From assembly GCF_022835695.1 (NCBI RefSeq), contig NZ_BQUV01000003.1, forward strand, positions 496,001-560,000: DNA of 64,000 nucleotides, written 5' to 3'. Below are positions 24,128 through 33,330 of the stretch, piece after piece (positions within the stretch are counted from its first letter, which is position 1; each line of letters begins with the position of its first letter). This stretch comes from Bradyrhizobium sp. Ce-3 (GTDB lineage: Bacteria; Pseudomonadota; Alphaproteobacteria; Rhizobiales; Xanthobacteraceae). A program made the translations under genes and the position numbers. The notes under the pieces were generated by a model. That model ran no database searches, had not been told where the DNA came from, and worked only from the letters and a program-made list of their open reading frames with translations.

Positions 24128-25573
24128 CTAGCCGGCCGGCTTGTCGGCGGCCTTCGGCTTGGCGGCTGCCTTGGGCTTCGCGGCAGGCTTTGCCGCCGCC
24201 GGCTTGCCGGCGGGCTTTGCGGCGGCCGGCTTGTCCGCGGCCGGCTTCGCAGCTGCGGCATCCGGCTTGGCGTTGGCGTGACGCACCGGCTTGGCCGCCG
24301 GCTTGTCAGACTTTACGTTATCAGACTTGGCGGCGCTTTTGCTGTCGCCCTTGGCGTCGTCGGCCGCATCGGGCTTCTTGCCTGCGATGCGGGTGTGCTT
24401 GCCCTTGGCGCGCTTGGCCGGCTGCAGCTTCTCGGTGTCGGCCTCGACCGCGGCGATCAACGCTGCGCCGGTCTTGGTCGGCCCCGTATAAACCACGACC
24501 GGTTCGGACGCCGCCGCCGGCTGCGCCAGCATGTCGGCCGGCTTGGTCGGCATTGCTGCCTGCAGGCCCGAGGCGAAGAAGCTCACGCCGCCGTCACCAT
24601 TGGTGCTGGAGCTTCCGGCGCTGGCGACGGTGTCTTCGGCGTCCTCGTCGCTGGCGGGCCGCTTGTGCTTGGCGCCGCACATCTCCTCGCGCAGGTTCGG
24701 CGGCGTGGAATCGATCGGCACCAGATTGTCGACGGTGCCGAGCGAGGGCCGCAGCCACGCCAGCCCGTTATTGGCAAAGCCGCGATCCAGCAGCTGCGCG
24801 GCGCGGATCGCGCGCATGCGGCCCGAGGAGGCGCCGAGCACCACGGCGATCAGCCGCTTGCCGTCGCGCGTCGCCGACGCCACGAGATTATAGCCGGAGG
24901 CACAGATGAAGCCGGTCTTGAAGCCGTCAGCGCCGGGATAGCGGCCGATCAGCTTGTTGAAGTTCTGGGTGACGCGGCGGCCGAAGCGGATCGACGGGAT
25001 ATGGACGAAATACTCGTATTCCGGCAGGTCGCGGATGATGGCGCGGGCGAGGATCGCCATGTCGCGCGCCGAGGTGATCTGGCCGTCGGCGGGCAGGCCG
25101 TTCGGGTTGACGTAGCTCGTCTGCGTCATGCCGAGCTTCTGCGCGGTCTGGTTCATCATCCCGGCAAAGCCGTCGATCGAGCCGCCGACGCCCTCGGCCA
25201 GCACGACGGCCATGTCGTTGGCCGACTTCACCAGCATCATCTTGAGCGCGTTGTCGACGGTGACCTGGGTGCCGGGCCGGAAGCCCATCTTCGAGGGCGA
25301 CTGCGACGCCGCGTTCGGCGACACCGTAAGCAGGGTGTCGAGCGACACCCGGCCGTCCTTGACTGCCTTCAGCGTCACATAGGCCGTCATCATCTTGCTG
25401 AGCGAAGCCGGATACCACGGCATCGTCGCATTGTCGGCCTGCAGCACCTTTCCGGTATCGGCCTCGACGACCAGCAGCGCTTCGGCCTGCGCGATCTGCG
25501 GCGTTGCGATGGCGAGCATCGCGACGGCCAGAATCCAATTCAACGACGGGCGCAGCGGGCGAGGAAATTGCAC
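24128..25573 (-). CDS. D-alanyl-D-alanine carboxypeptidase with Lys/Ala/Pro-rich tail
   Basis: Periplasmic low-molecular-weight penicillin-binding protein (peptidase S11) trimming the terminal D-Ala of peptidoglycan stem peptides. The start is taken as GTG 25573, giving QFPRPLRPSLNWILAVAML and a signal peptide ending QIAQA; TTG 25612 is an in-frame alternative. Active-site motifs: PASLSKMM (SxxK), KSANDMA (SxN) and DGFKTGF (KTG). The catalytic domain ends near residue 300. The remaining 180 residues are low-complexity, rich in Lys, Ala and Pro (AAKP and DKPAAAKP units), with no membrane anchor helix at the end. Such a basic tail could bind cell-wall polymers; that is inference. Confidence 0.92.
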   Translation of the reverse strand: MQFPRPLRPSLNWILAVAMLAIATPQIAQAEALLVVEADTGKVLQADNATMPWYPASLSKMMTAYVTLKAVKDGRVSLDTLLTVSPNAASQSPSKMGFRPGTQVTVDNALKMMLVKSANDMAVVLAEGVGGSIDGFAGMMNQTAQKLGMTQTSYVNPNGLPADGQITSARDMAILARAIIRDLPEYEYFVHIPSIRFGRRVTQNFNKLIGRYPGADGFKTGFICASGYNLVASATRDGKRLIAVVLGASSGRMRAIRAAQLLDRGFANNGLAWLRPSLGTVDNLVPIDSTPPNLREEMCGAKHKRPASDEDAEDTVASAGSSSTNGDGGVSFFASGLQAAMPTKPADMLAQPAAASEPVVVYTGPTKTGAALIAAVEADTEKLQPAKRAKGKHTRIAGKKPDAADDAKGDSKSAAKSDNVKSDKPAAKPVRHANAKPDAAAAKPAADKPAAAKPAGKPAAAKPAAKPKAAAKPKAADKPAG

Positions 25574-25777
25574 GAATCCGGTTCCGGTCCTTTGAGACCC
25601 GCCTTCAAACAAAGGAGGTCTTGCGATTGTGACGTACGGGTTTCAAGCGTGTCCGGCGCCGCATTGCGGCGATGCAAACCCTATACCGGCTTGCCAACAG
25701 AGAACAGAGGCCGGCCCATTATATCGTGGACGAAATCGGCTGAATTTCGGCAGCCGCCTCAATTGGAAACAGGAGAA

Positions 25778-27556
25778 TTATGGTGTCTCGATGCCGGCGC
25801 GCGCCTGCTCCTGGACCATGAACTGGGCCCGCGCGAGCTCGGCAAAACGCCCGCCTTTCGCCACCAGTTCATCGAAAGTTCCGCTTTCGATCACCCGTCC
25901 CTGGTCGAACAGCAGGATGCGGGTGGCGTACCGGATGGTGGAGAGGCGGTGTGCGATCACGAAGGTGGTCCGGCCCTTCATCACTTCGTCGAGAGCAGCA
26001 TTCACCTTGGCCTCGGTGACCGCGTCGAGCGCGCTGGTCGCCTCGTCGAGGATCAGGATCGGCGGATCCTTGAGCAGCGCGCGCGCGATCGACAGCCGCT
26101 GACGTTCGCCGCCCGACAGCATGCGGCCGCGCTCGCCGGCGTGGGTGTCGAACTTCTTTTCGCTGCGCTCGATGAAATCCAGCGCCTGTGCGCGCGCCGC
26201 GGCGGTACGCAGCTCCTCATCGGTCGCGTCGGGCTTGCCGACGCGCAGATTGTCGGCGAGCGAGCGGTTGAACAGCAGCGCCTCCTGGAACACCACGCCG
26301 ATGTTCCGCCGCAGCGCCGTCAGCTTCAGCGCGCGGATGTCCATACCGTCGATCTTGATGATGCCGGATTGCGGATCGAATGCGCGATGCAGCAGCGCGA
26401 TCGCGGTGGACTTGCCGGCGCCGGTCGAGCCGACCAGGGCGATGGTCTGGCCGGGCAGCGCGGTGAAGCTGAGGTCCTCGATCGCCGGCCGTTTGCCGTC
26501 ATAGGAGAACGAGACGTCGTTGAATTCGACGAGGCCCGACAGCCGGCCGGGATCGACGGCGCCCGGCCGGTCGCGCACCGCCGGCACCGCATTGAGCACG
26601 TCGAAGAATTCCTGCAGGCGCGGCGCTTCCATGAACACATTGTTGATGAAGCTCACCACCTGCTCGAGTTTCTGGATCAGCATGGTGGCGAACGAGACGA
26701 ACATCACGATCTCGCCGACCGTGGTGAGGCCCTCATTGTGGAGCGCGATGCCGACGGTGAAGATCGCGAGCACCGTGATCGTGGTCGAGGCCCGCGTGAT
26801 CACGGTGACCAGCGCCCACCATGACAGCACCGGCATCTGCACCGCGAGCAGCTTGTCGGCGACGTAGCGCAGACCCTGCACTTCGGAATCGATCCGCACG
26901 AAGCTCTGCACCAGCGCAACGTTGCCGAGCGCGTCGGAGGCGCGCGCCGAGAGGTCGCTGTAATAGGCCTCGACCTCGCTCTGCATGCCGTAGGTCTTGC
27001 GCACCACCAGCGTGGTCAGCACGGTGAACACGACGCAGAGCGCGAACAGCAGGATCGCCAGCCGCCAGTTGATGTAGAGCGCCAGCGGCAGCAGCACGAC
27101 CAGCGACATGATCGCGGCGAAATGCTCGCGGAAGAAGCCGAGCCAGAGCCGCCACAGCGCATCGGTGCCGTTCAGCATCACCTTCATCAGCCGCCCGGAA
27201 TGGGTGCCGGAGTGGAATGTCAGCGGCAGTTGCAGGATGTGCTCGAAATAATCGGTCAGCACCGCCTGACGCTGGCGGTGCGCCAGCCGGTCGGCCTGCA
27301 ACGCGACGACCGCGCTGCAGCCGATCGTGAACAGGCCGAACGCCGCCCAGGCCGCGAGCAGCGGCCATGCCGAGTTGGTCGCGAACAGTCCGGTAACCGG
27401 CCGGCCCGACAGCACGTCGACGATCTTGCCGAACAGCACCGGCTCGGCGAATTGCGCGCCGGCGAGCAGCATGTTGGCGGCAGCGAGGATCCAGCCGAGC
27501 CGCGCCTCCTTGCCGAGCAGTTCGAGGACGCGGGTGTAGAGGCGGAGCATGGACAT
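25778..27556 (-). CDS. ndvA: Cyclic beta-1,2-glucan-type ABC exporter (permease-ATPase)
   Basis: Half-transporter of the NdvA/ChvA type, with six helices followed by an ATPase domain, exporting cyclic beta-glucan to the periplasm, a function tied to hypo-osmotic adaptation and legume infection. The 592-aa length and the opening [19 protein letters not shown] resemble annotated glucan exporters. The nucleotide domain has Walker [11 protein letters not shown]-loop [11 protein letters not shown], signature [15 protein letters not shown], Walker [13 protein letters not shown] and the switch histidine in IAHRLSTI. The glucan assignment rests on similarity; no glucan synthase gene is nearby. Bradyrhizobium makes mixed beta-1,3/1,6 glucans, so the cargo may differ from Sinorhizobium. 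Confidence 0.85.
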   Translation of the reverse strand: MSMLRLYTRVLELLGKEARLGWILAAANMLLAGAQFAEPVLFGKIVDVLSGRPVTGLFATNSAWPLLAAWAAFGLFTIGCSAVVALQADRLAHRQRQAVLTDYFEHILQLPLTFHSGTHSGRLMKVMLNGTDALWRLWLGFFREHFAAIMSLVVLLPLALYINWRLAILLFALCVVFTVLTTLVVRKTYGMQSEVEAYYSDLSARASDALGNVALVQSFVRIDSEVQGLRYVADKLLAVQMPVLSWWALVTVITRASTTITVLAIFTVGIALHNEGLTTVGEIVMFVSFATMLIQKLEQVVSFINNVFMEAPRLQEFFDVLNAVPAVRDRPGAVDPGRLSGLVEFNDVSFSYDGKRPAIEDLSFTALPGQTIALVGSTGAGKSTAIALLHRAFDPQSGIIKIDGMDIRALKLTALRRNIGVVFQEALLFNRSLADNLRVGKPDATDEELRTAAARAQALDFIERSEKKFDTHAGERGRMLSGGERQRLSIARALLKDPPILILDEATSALDAVTEAKVNAALDEVMKGRTTFVIAHRLSTIRYATRILLFDQGRVIESGTFDELVAKGGRFAELARAQFMVQEQARAGIETP

Positions 27557-27679
27557 GCCGGCGGGACTCGTAAGCGGTGGGCGCCCGGTCAGGCGGGATG
27601 CAATCTAATCAGGGTTCGTCAGCAAGGGCCAGCGGTGACAGCGCGTCATGCTCAGGGTGAGGTGAGCGGCTCCCTCCGC

Positions 27680-27707
27680 CGTCGTCCTGGCTTTCGCCAG
27701 GACGACG
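27680..27707. repeat. Perfect 12-bp hairpin repeat (CGTCGTCCTGGC)
   Basis: CGTCGTCCTGGC and GCCAGGACGACG pair perfectly around a TTTC loop. It sits between two minus-strand genes and matches a common intergenic repeat of this genus. It could also end transcription of the binding-protein gene. Confidence 0.7.
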
Positions 27708-27750
27708 TTGAACATTTGGCGCCGCGCGTCAGTCGTGCATTCACATGCCT

Positions 27751-28812
27751 TCAATTCCCCAGCCGGCCGTCGACCGGCGGCAGGAATTGCTCGTCGAAGA
27801 TGTCGGCAGGGTGCGGCCGCTTCTGGAATTTGGTGTCCTCCGCGAGCTGGTCGAGCGCGCGCTCGAAGCGCTCGGCCTCGATGCCGCCGATGCCGTTGCG
27901 CTTCACCTCGGCGGTCAGGATGTTGTCGCGGATGACGGCGGTGAGCCGCTCGAGCTCCAGATCGCGCGAGCCGCCATCCATCCGGCTTACCACCTCGCTC
28001 GCCGCACGGGCCGGGTCCTTGATCGCGAGGTTGGTGCCGCCGATCACCGCGCGCACGAACCCCTTCACCACATCCGGCTTCGTGGCGGCAAGGCGCGGGC
28101 TGACGATCACGGCCGAGCCGTAGGCCTCGCAGCCATAGTCGGAAAAGCGCAGCACCGCGAGATCGTCGGCAGGCACGCCGCGATCGCGCAGATTGATCGC
28201 CGAGAGATAGGAGAAGCCGGTCACCGCATCGACCTGGCCCGCGGACAGCATCGGCTCGCGCACCGCGGCGCTGATGGTGTTCTGCTTCACGCTCGCAAGC
28301 TTGATGCCGTTTTGCTTGGCGACCGCCGGCCACAGCCGGATCGAGAGGTCGCCTTCGGCGACGCCGAGGGTCTTGCCCTGGATGTCGGTCAGCGCCTTGA
28401 TGCCGCGGCTCTTGCGGGCAATGATCGCGTAGGGCGCCTGGTTGAACAGCACGAACACCGCCTTCACCGGGGCGGCACCCGGCTTGTCGCGAAAGCGGAT
28501 CAGCGCGTTGATGTCGACAACCGCGAAATCGCTGGCGCCGTCGGCGACGCGCGCGATGGCGTCCGCCGTGCTGGTGGCGATGTTGGTGCCGACGGCAAGC
28601 CCCTCGGCGCCGAACAGGCCGCCGGACGACGCCATCACGAACGGGGCCGCGGCCGCATCAAGCGGACGGTCGAGCGTGAACTGGATGGTCAGCGGCGGCT
28701 GATCGCTGGCGTGCAGCGGCGTCGACGCCGGCCACACGCCGCCCGAGAGGCCGATCGTGCCGGCCAGTATCCAGCGGAGAACGGTGGTCCGACTTACCTG
28801 CATCATCAACAT
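27751..28812 (-). CDS. ABC transporter substrate-binding protein (NMT1/SsuA-like)
   Basis: Periplasmic binding protein of the NMT1/THI5/SsuA class that captures nitrate, sulfonate, taurine or pyrimidine-like ligands. Start ATG 28812 (MLMMQVSRTTVLRWILAG) gives a signal peptide ending near LHASDQ; ATG codons at 28806 and 28803 and an upstream ATG at 28890 are alternatives. Class features: IQFTLDRPLDAAAAPFVMA, then GLFGAEGLAVGT, SDFAVVDINALI, and GKTLGVAEGDLSIRLWP. No permease or ATPase gene adjoins it in the window, so it is an orphan component that may use a transporter elsewhere. Confidence 0.85.
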   Translation of the reverse strand: MLMMQVSRTTVLRWILAGTIGLSGGVWPASTPLHASDQPPLTIQFTLDRPLDAAAAPFVMASSGGLFGAEGLAVGTNIATSTADAIARVADGASDFAVVDINALIRFRDKPGAAPVKAVFVLFNQAPYAIIARKSRGIKALTDIQGKTLGVAEGDLSIRLWPAVAKQNGIKLASVKQNTISAAVREPMLSAGQVDAVTGFSYLSAINLRDRGVPADDLAVLRFSDYGCEAYGSAVIVSPRLAATKPDVVKGFVRAVIGGTNLAIKDPARAASEVVSRMDGGSRDLELERLTAVIRDNILTAEVKRNGIGGIEAERFERALDQLAEDTKFQKRPHPADIFDEQFLPPVDGRLGN

Positions 28813-29015
28813 CCGGGAGGCGAGACAAAGTGCCGCGCCGGCTGCGCCTGCTTCATGACATCGAATGCGCCAGGGCAAGGTGCAATTCAAGTGTCAATTT
28901 CAGGCGTTATTTGCAGGCATTTTGCCCCGGGCAAGGTGAACGGCCGATGACTGGCTTGATTCACTTCAGGGTTGTTCAGCTTGCGTTCGGTTTGGGGAAC
29001 CTAATCTACAGGTGG

Positions 29016-29029
29016 TGGTTAGCTAACCA
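29016..29029. promoter_or_regulatory. 14-bp perfect palindrome
   Basis: TGGTTAGCTAACCA is a gapless palindrome 37 bases before the start of the Gly/Tyr-rich protein gene. It may be an operator or a 5'-leader hairpin. No regulator gene is next to it. Confidence 0.35.
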
Positions 29030-29066
29030 GGGCCCGTCGGGCCGGCTTCCACAAAGGATGACTGCA

Positions 29067-29507
29067 ATGTTTGCGCGAAAAGGTGTTTTTTCGTCCATTG
29101 GCCGCGCAGCCACATTGGCAACGGTTGCCGCAGTGGCGTTGACGGCCGTTGAGCCGACGATGGCGTTCGCAGGCTCCGCTTCGGCGGGCAAGGCGACCGC
29201 AGTGACCACATCACACGGCACGAGCGGCGCGACCGATATCAGCGCCCGCCGTCGATACTATGGCGGCGGTGGCGCGGCTGCCGCGGCTGCGTTCGCCGGC
29301 ATCGTCGGTACGGGTCTGGCGATCGCCGCGGCCCAGAGCCGCCGCGACTATTACGACTCCTACGGCTACTATGGTGGTGGCCCGGCTTATTACGATGGTG
29401 GTCCCGCCTATTATGGTGGTGGTCCCGTCTACTATGGCGGCGGACCGTACTATGGTTACCACCGCTATTACGGGCGCCGCTCGCAGCTGCCCTATACGCC
29501 GTACTGA
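29067..29507 (+). CDS. Exported Gly/Tyr-rich small protein
   Basis: A 146-residue protein. From ATG 29067 (AAAGG lies 9 bases upstream, overlapping an in-frame ATG at 29058) it opens MFARKGVFSSIGRAATLATV and has a signal peptide ending near AFAG. The centre has a hydrophobic alanine-rich segment (GGGGAAAAAAFAGIVG, then GTGLAIAAA). The C-terminal 55 residues are repeats of YYGGGP, giving a Gly-Tyr-Pro-rich tail. Similar proteins are common and unnamed in Bradyrhizobium. A role at the cell envelope is likely, but its function is unknown. A strong terminator follows. Confidence 0.8.
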   Translation: MFARKGVFSSIGRAATLATVAAVALTAVEPTMAFAGSASAGKATAVTTSHGTSGATDISARRRYYGGGGAAAAAAFAGIVGTGLAIAAAQSRRDYYDSYGYYGGGPAYYDGGPAYYGGGPVYYGGGPYYGYHRYYGRRSQLPYTPY

Positions 29508-29546
29508 CACAGCTCGGCGACTCTCAGAACTGTCACAAAAGCATCG

Positions 29547-29578
29547 AATCCACCGGCTGTGAGGCCGGTGGATTTTTT
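29547..29578 (+). terminator. Rho-independent terminator
   Basis: AATCCACCGGC TGTGA GGCCGGTGGATT followed by TTTT. The stem is about 11 bp and GC-rich with a T-run, and ends transcription of the Gly/Tyr-rich protein gene. Confidence 0.9.
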
Positions 29579-29632
29579 GTGGTCGCTGGCGGCGTTAACA
29601 CGCTGGCGACGCGTTTGGATTAGGGTCGCAGG

Positions 29633-30040
29633 ATGACTGATTCGATCGAGCGGCTTTACCAGGCGGTGATCGCGGCCAAGGATCTTGATCCGGCTACGTC
29701 GCGCACGGCACGGCTGTTCCAGCGCGGGCCGGCCAAGATGGCCAAGAAGCTCGCCGAGGAGGCGGTCGAGGTCGTGATCGACGCGATCAGCGGCAAGCCG
29801 GATGCGGTGGTCCGCGAGAGTGCGGACCTGCTCTACAACCTCACGGTTCTCTGGGCCTCGGCCGGCGTGAAGCCGGAGGATGTCTGGCGCGAGATGGAGC
29901 GGCGCGAGCGGCTGCTCGGGATCGCCGAGAAGCTGCCGAAGTCGCCGGTCAAGCTCCCGAAGTCCCTGCCCAAGACCGCGCCGGTCCCGGTGGTTCGGCG
30001 TCGAATTGTCGCGCTGGAGAACCGGCTGCGCAAACGGTAG
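29633..30040 (+). CDS. Phosphoribosyl-ATP pyrophosphohydrolase (HisE-like)
   Basis: All-alpha NTP pyrophosphatase of the HisE/MazG superfamily; HisE hydrolyses phosphoribosyl-ATP in histidine synthesis. The metal-binding pattern KKLAEEAVEVVIDA, then ESADLLYNLTVLWA, is intact, and GVKPEDVWREMERR follows. HisE is usually 90-107 residues; this one has 135 because of a C-terminal Lys/Pro-rich tail (KLPKSPVKLPKSLPK). No other his gene is nearby, so it may be a second copy or a relative cleaving another nucleotide. It starts at ATG 29633 and precedes the YqaA-like gene by 69 bases. Confidence 0.85.
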   Translation: MTDSIERLYQAVIAAKDLDPATSRTARLFQRGPAKMAKKLAEEAVEVVIDAISGKPDAVVRESADLLYNLTVLWASAGVKPEDVWREMERRERLLGIAEKLPKSPVKLPKSLPKTAPVPVVRRRIVALENRLRKR

Positions 30041-30109
30041 CCGTAAATCAATCAAATTCGGCTCATTCCCGGCATGGACAAATCCGCTCCATGATGGTTC
30101 ATCGCGCCC

Positions 30110-30691
30110 ATGTTGAAACGGATTTACGACTGGTGCGTCGACGCGGCCGACAAGCCCTACGCACTGTGGATTCTCGCAGCCGTCGCCTTCGCTGAGAGCT
30201 CCTTCTTCCCGATCCCTCCCGACATCATGCTGCTGCCGATGTCGCTGGCGCGGCCGAAGCGGGCCTGGTGGTTCGCAGCGGTCTGCACCGTGGCCTCGGT
30301 TGCCGGCGGCGTGCTCGGCTACGCGATCGGCGCGCTGCTCTACGACTCGCTCGGACAGTGGCTGATCCATCTCTACGGCCTGTCCGACAAGGTCGATGCG
30401 TTCCGCGCCTCCTACGCCGAGTGGGGCGCCGTCATCATCCTGCTGAAGGGGCTGACGCCGATCCCCTACAAGCTCGTGACCATCACCTCGGGCTTTGCCG
30501 GCTACAACATCTGGCTGTTCGTCCTGTGCTCGATCGTGGCGCGCGGCGGCCGCTTCTTCTTCGTCGCGGTGCTGCTCAACCGTTACGGCGATGTCATCCG
30601 CGCCGAACTCGAGAAGCGGCTCGGGCTGTGGGTCGCGATCGGCGCGATCGTGCTGGTGCTGGGCTTTGTTGTCGCATTCAAGCTGATCTAG
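30110..30691 (+). CDS. YqaA/DedA family membrane protein
   Basis: Inner-membrane protein of the YqaA branch of the DedA (SNARE-associated) superfamily, 193 aa with about five helices. Family features: AFAESSFFPIPPDIMLLPM near the start, GGVLGYAIGALLYDSLG, and KGLTPIPYKLVTITSGFAG, which holds the re-entrant-loop Gly/Pro pattern, then ARGGRFFFVAVLL. DedA proteins affect membrane lipid distribution and proton-linked stress tolerance; the substrate of YqaA members is not known. Confidence 0.9.
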   Translation: MLKRIYDWCVDAADKPYALWILAAVAFAESSFFPIPPDIMLLPMSLARPKRAWWFAAVCTVASVAGGVLGYAIGALLYDSLGQWLIHLYGLSDKVDAFRASYAEWGAVIILLKGLTPIPYKLVTITSGFAGYNIWLFVLCSIVARGGRFFFVAVLLNRYGDVIRAELEKRLGLWVAIGAIVLVLGFVVAFKLI

Positions 30692-30739
30692 CGCCTGTCG
30701 CCTTTGCCGGCACCCGGGCTTCGGTCTACGCTGATTGCG

Positions 30740-31300
30740 ATGGCGGATGGAATTGAGGACCAGATAAATCCCGCGAGGCTCAACCTCGCCAAGACGCGCG
30801 TTGCGCTCGCCGGTCTCGTGCTGTCGATGACGCTGGCTGCGATCGGCAGCGGTCTGGCGCAGACCGCGCCGCCGGCGCTCGGCGTGCAGTCCCCGCAGCA
30901 GTCCGTCGCGCCTCAGCCGCAACAGATCGAGCTGCCGCCCGCGCCGGTCGAGCGCGAGAACCCCGGACTGATCAACGAAATCGGCAAGCTGTTCGAAAAG
31001 TCGAAGTCGGCGCTGCCACCGCTGAAGAGCCCGAGCGAGACCTTCAACGACCTCTCGAACCTGGCGCGCCCCTCGACGATGGTGACCGGACGCGCGGCCT
31101 GCGTGGTGGCTGCGAACGGTGCGCCCGACTGCAAGATCGGCGCCGACCGGCTCTGTCAGAGCAAGGGTTTCAAGGAAGGCAAGGGCATCGATATCGCCAC
31201 CGCGGAGAAATGCTCGCCGCTGGTCTATCTGCCCGGCCACAAGCGCGGCCCGAACGACTGCAAGACGGAAAATTTCGTGACGCGGGCGGTCTGCCAATAG
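30740..31300 (+). CDS. Exported hypothetical protein with C-terminal Cys-rich domain
   Basis: A 186-residue protein from ATG 30740 (MADGIEDQINPARLNLAKTR); an upstream TTG 30704 is less likely. An N-terminal hydrophobic helix (VALAGLVLSMTLAAIGSGLA) works as signal peptide or anchor. A Pro/Gln-rich linker follows, then a domain with cysteines in GRAACVVA, APDCKIGADRLCQSKGF, AEKCSPL, NDCKTE and AVCQ, likely disulfide-bonded in the periplasm. The family is conserved in Rhizobiales without a known function, as far as I can tell. Confidence 0.75.
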   Translation: MADGIEDQINPARLNLAKTRVALAGLVLSMTLAAIGSGLAQTAPPALGVQSPQQSVAPQPQQIELPPAPVERENPGLINEIGKLFEKSKSALPPLKSPSETFNDLSNLARPSTMVTGRAACVVAANGAPDCKIGADRLCQSKGFKEGKGIDIATAEKCSPLVYLPGHKRGPNDCKTENFVTRAVCQ

Positions 31301-31397
31301 CGGCGGCGCAGCTTGCCTCTGGGATGCCAGATGCGCCCGGAAAACCGGTTCCTGGATGAGGTTTTGTCATCTTTATTGCAGCGCCAAAACGCAATAC

Positions 31398-31428
31398 TTG
31401 ACACTGGAAAGATTCTTGTTGGTATGAC
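31398..31428 (+). promoter_or_regulatory. Possible promoter of nitronate monooxygenase operon
   Basis: TTGACA at 31398-31403 is a perfect -35 hexamer. A TATGAC at 31423-31428 lies 19 bases on, longer than ideal. It is 50 bases before the monooxygenase ATG. Confidence 0.3.
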
Positions 31429-31478
31429 GGTCAGCATTCGAGACCAACCAATCGACCAGCCTTGAGGATCCGCCGCCA

Positions 31479-32450
31479 ATGTCCATGCCTGCTCTGTTCA
31501 AGGGCCGCCTGTCTCTTCCCGTGATCGGGGCGCCGCTGTTCATCATCTCGGTGCCCGACCTCGTCATCGCCCAGTGCAAGGCCGGCGTGGTCGGCTCGTT
31601 TCCGTCGTTGAATGCGCGCCCGCCGGAACTGCTCGACGAATGGCTGTACCGGATCAAGGAAGATCTCGCCGCCTATGACGAGGCGCATCCGGAACGGCCC
31701 TCGGCGCCGTTCGCGGTCAACCAGATCGTGCACAAGTCGAACAACCGGCTCGATCACGACATGGCGCTTTGCGAGAAGCACAAGGTGCCGATGATCATCT
31801 CCTCGCTCGGTGCGCGCGAGGAGCTCAACCAGGCCGTCCACGGCTGGGGCGGAATCGTCTTCCACGACGTGATCAACCAGAAGTTCGCACACAAGGCGAT
31901 CGAGAAGGGCGCCGACGGCCTGATCCTGGTCGCGGCCGGCGCCGGCGGTCACGCCGGCACGCTGTCGCCGTTCCCGTTCGTATCGGAGACGCGGCAGTGG
32001 TTCGACGGACCGATTGCGCTGTCGGGCACGATTGCCAACGGCCGCGCCATCCGCGCCGCGCGCATCATCGGCGCCGACTTCGCCTATATCGGCTCCGCCT
32101 TCATCGCGACGCAGGAAGCCAACGCGGTCGAGGGCTACAAGAGCATGATCACCAACTCGTCCGCCGAGGACATCGTCTACTCCAACCTGTTCACCGGCGT
32201 GCACGGCAACTATTTGAAGCCGTCGATCGTCGCGGCCGGCATGGATCCGGAAAACCTGCCGACCTCAGATCCCTCGAAGATGAGCTTCGGCACGGATTCG
32301 TCGGGCGAGCGCGCCAAGCCGAAGGCCTGGAAGGAGATCTGGGGCTCCGGTCAGGGCGTCGGCAGCATCTCCAAGGTGGTGCCCGCGGCCGAGCTGATCG
32401 GCCGCTTCAAGAAGGAGTACGACGAGGCGGTCGATCCGGCGCTCGCCTGA
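31479..32450 (+). CDS. Nitronate monooxygenase family flavoprotein
   Basis: FMN-dependent TIM-barrel enzyme of the 2-nitropropane dioxygenase/NPD class, oxidising alkyl nitronates; some members serve other roles such as enoyl reduction. 323 aa. Visible: VIGAPLFIISVPDLVIAQCK at the start, GSFPSLNARPPELLDEWL, the flavin-phosphate region AAGAGGHAGTLSPF, then GTIANGRAIRAARIIGADFA and YIGSAFIATQEA. A paralogue lies at 38422-39420. The stop overlaps the next ATG (TGATG), so it is coupled to the thioesterase. Confidence 0.93.
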   Translation: MSMPALFKGRLSLPVIGAPLFIISVPDLVIAQCKAGVVGSFPSLNARPPELLDEWLYRIKEDLAAYDEAHPERPSAPFAVNQIVHKSNNRLDHDMALCEKHKVPMIISSLGAREELNQAVHGWGGIVFHDVINQKFAHKAIEKGADGLILVAAGAGGHAGTLSPFPFVSETRQWFDGPIALSGTIANGRAIRAARIIGADFAYIGSAFIATQEANAVEGYKSMITNSSAEDIVYSNLFTGVHGNYLKPSIVAAGMDPENLPTSDPSKMSFGTDSSGERAKPKAWKEIWGSGQGVGSISKVVPAAELIGRFKKEYDEAVDPALA

Positions 32451-33223
32451 TGGAGCCGATCTTCCGCGTCGACGGCGACCGCGTCGTCACCAGTCCCGAC
32501 GCCGCGGGTCCGTGGGACCCGCGGATGCAGCACGGCTCGGCGCCGGCGGCGCTGGTGGTGTGGGCGGCCGAAGCGATCCCGACGGCGGTGCCGATGCGGA
32601 TCGCGCGCGTCACCATCGACCTGATGCGTCCGGTGCCGGTGGCGCCGCTGACGGTCTCGAGCGAGATCCTGCGCGACGGCCGCAAGATCCAGCTCTGCGG
32701 CGTCAGGCTGCTGGCGGACGGCGTTGTCGTGGTCTCGGCCACCGTGCTGAAGATCAAGCATCAGGCGGCCGAGCTGCCGCCCGACATCGCGGCCCTTCCG
32801 GTCGAGCTGCCGGGTCCCGACCAAAGTATGGTCGAGCCGGGTAATCTCGCCAACAGCCCGTTCGTGAAATGCATCTCGATGCGGGCGGCGCGCGGCCGCT
32901 TCGGCGTGACGGGTCCGGGCGCGATCTGGTTTCGCGTCAACCAGCCGCTGATCGCGGGCGCCGCCGTGTCGCAGGCGATGCGCGCGGTGGTCGCCTCGGA
33001 TTTCTCCAACGGCACCTCGCCGGCGCTCGACTTCAACCAATGGACCTTCATCAACGCCGATCTCACGGTGAGCCTCGCGCGCGAGCCGGTCGGCGACTGG
33101 ATCCTGCTCGACGGCGAATCCTGGATCGGGCCTGATGGCGCCGGGCTTGCGATGTCGCGGCTCGCCGACATCAACGGCTATTTCGGCCGGGCCGTGCAGA
33201 GCCTCGTGATCGAGCGGCGCTAG
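32450..33223 (+). CDS. Acyl-CoA thioesterase family protein (double hotdog)
   Basis: A 257-residue protein in the acyl-CoA thioesterase/TesB-like class. Two halves of about 125 residues fit a double-hotdog fold: IARVTIDLMRPVPVAPLTV in the first half and LDFNQWTFINADLTVSLARE in the second, the latter resembling the TesB-type core. The short start MEPIFRVDGDRVVTSPDAAG is normal. ATG 32450 overlaps the monooxygenase stop. The pair suggests acyl-CoA or acyl-linked substrate for both enzymes. The substrate is unknown. Confidence 0.85.
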   Translation: MEPIFRVDGDRVVTSPDAAGPWDPRMQHGSAPAALVVWAAEAIPTAVPMRIARVTIDLMRPVPVAPLTVSSEILRDGRKIQLCGVRLLADGVVVVSATVLKIKHQAAELPPDIAALPVELPGPDQSMVEPGNLANSPFVKCISMRAARGRFGVTGPGAIWFRVNQPLIAGAAVSQAMRAVVASDFSNGTSPALDFNQWTFINADLTVSLAREPVGDWILLDGESWIGPDGAGLAMSRLADINGYFGRAVQSLVIERR

Positions 33224-33330
33224 CCGGAGGCTCGGCCGGGGCCAAGCACCTGCCCGCGCGGCAAAAATAACGCCGTCCGCCGGGAACGCTTGGCGCCACC
33301 AGCGAGTTTCGCTCCCGTTAGGGGGCGCCC

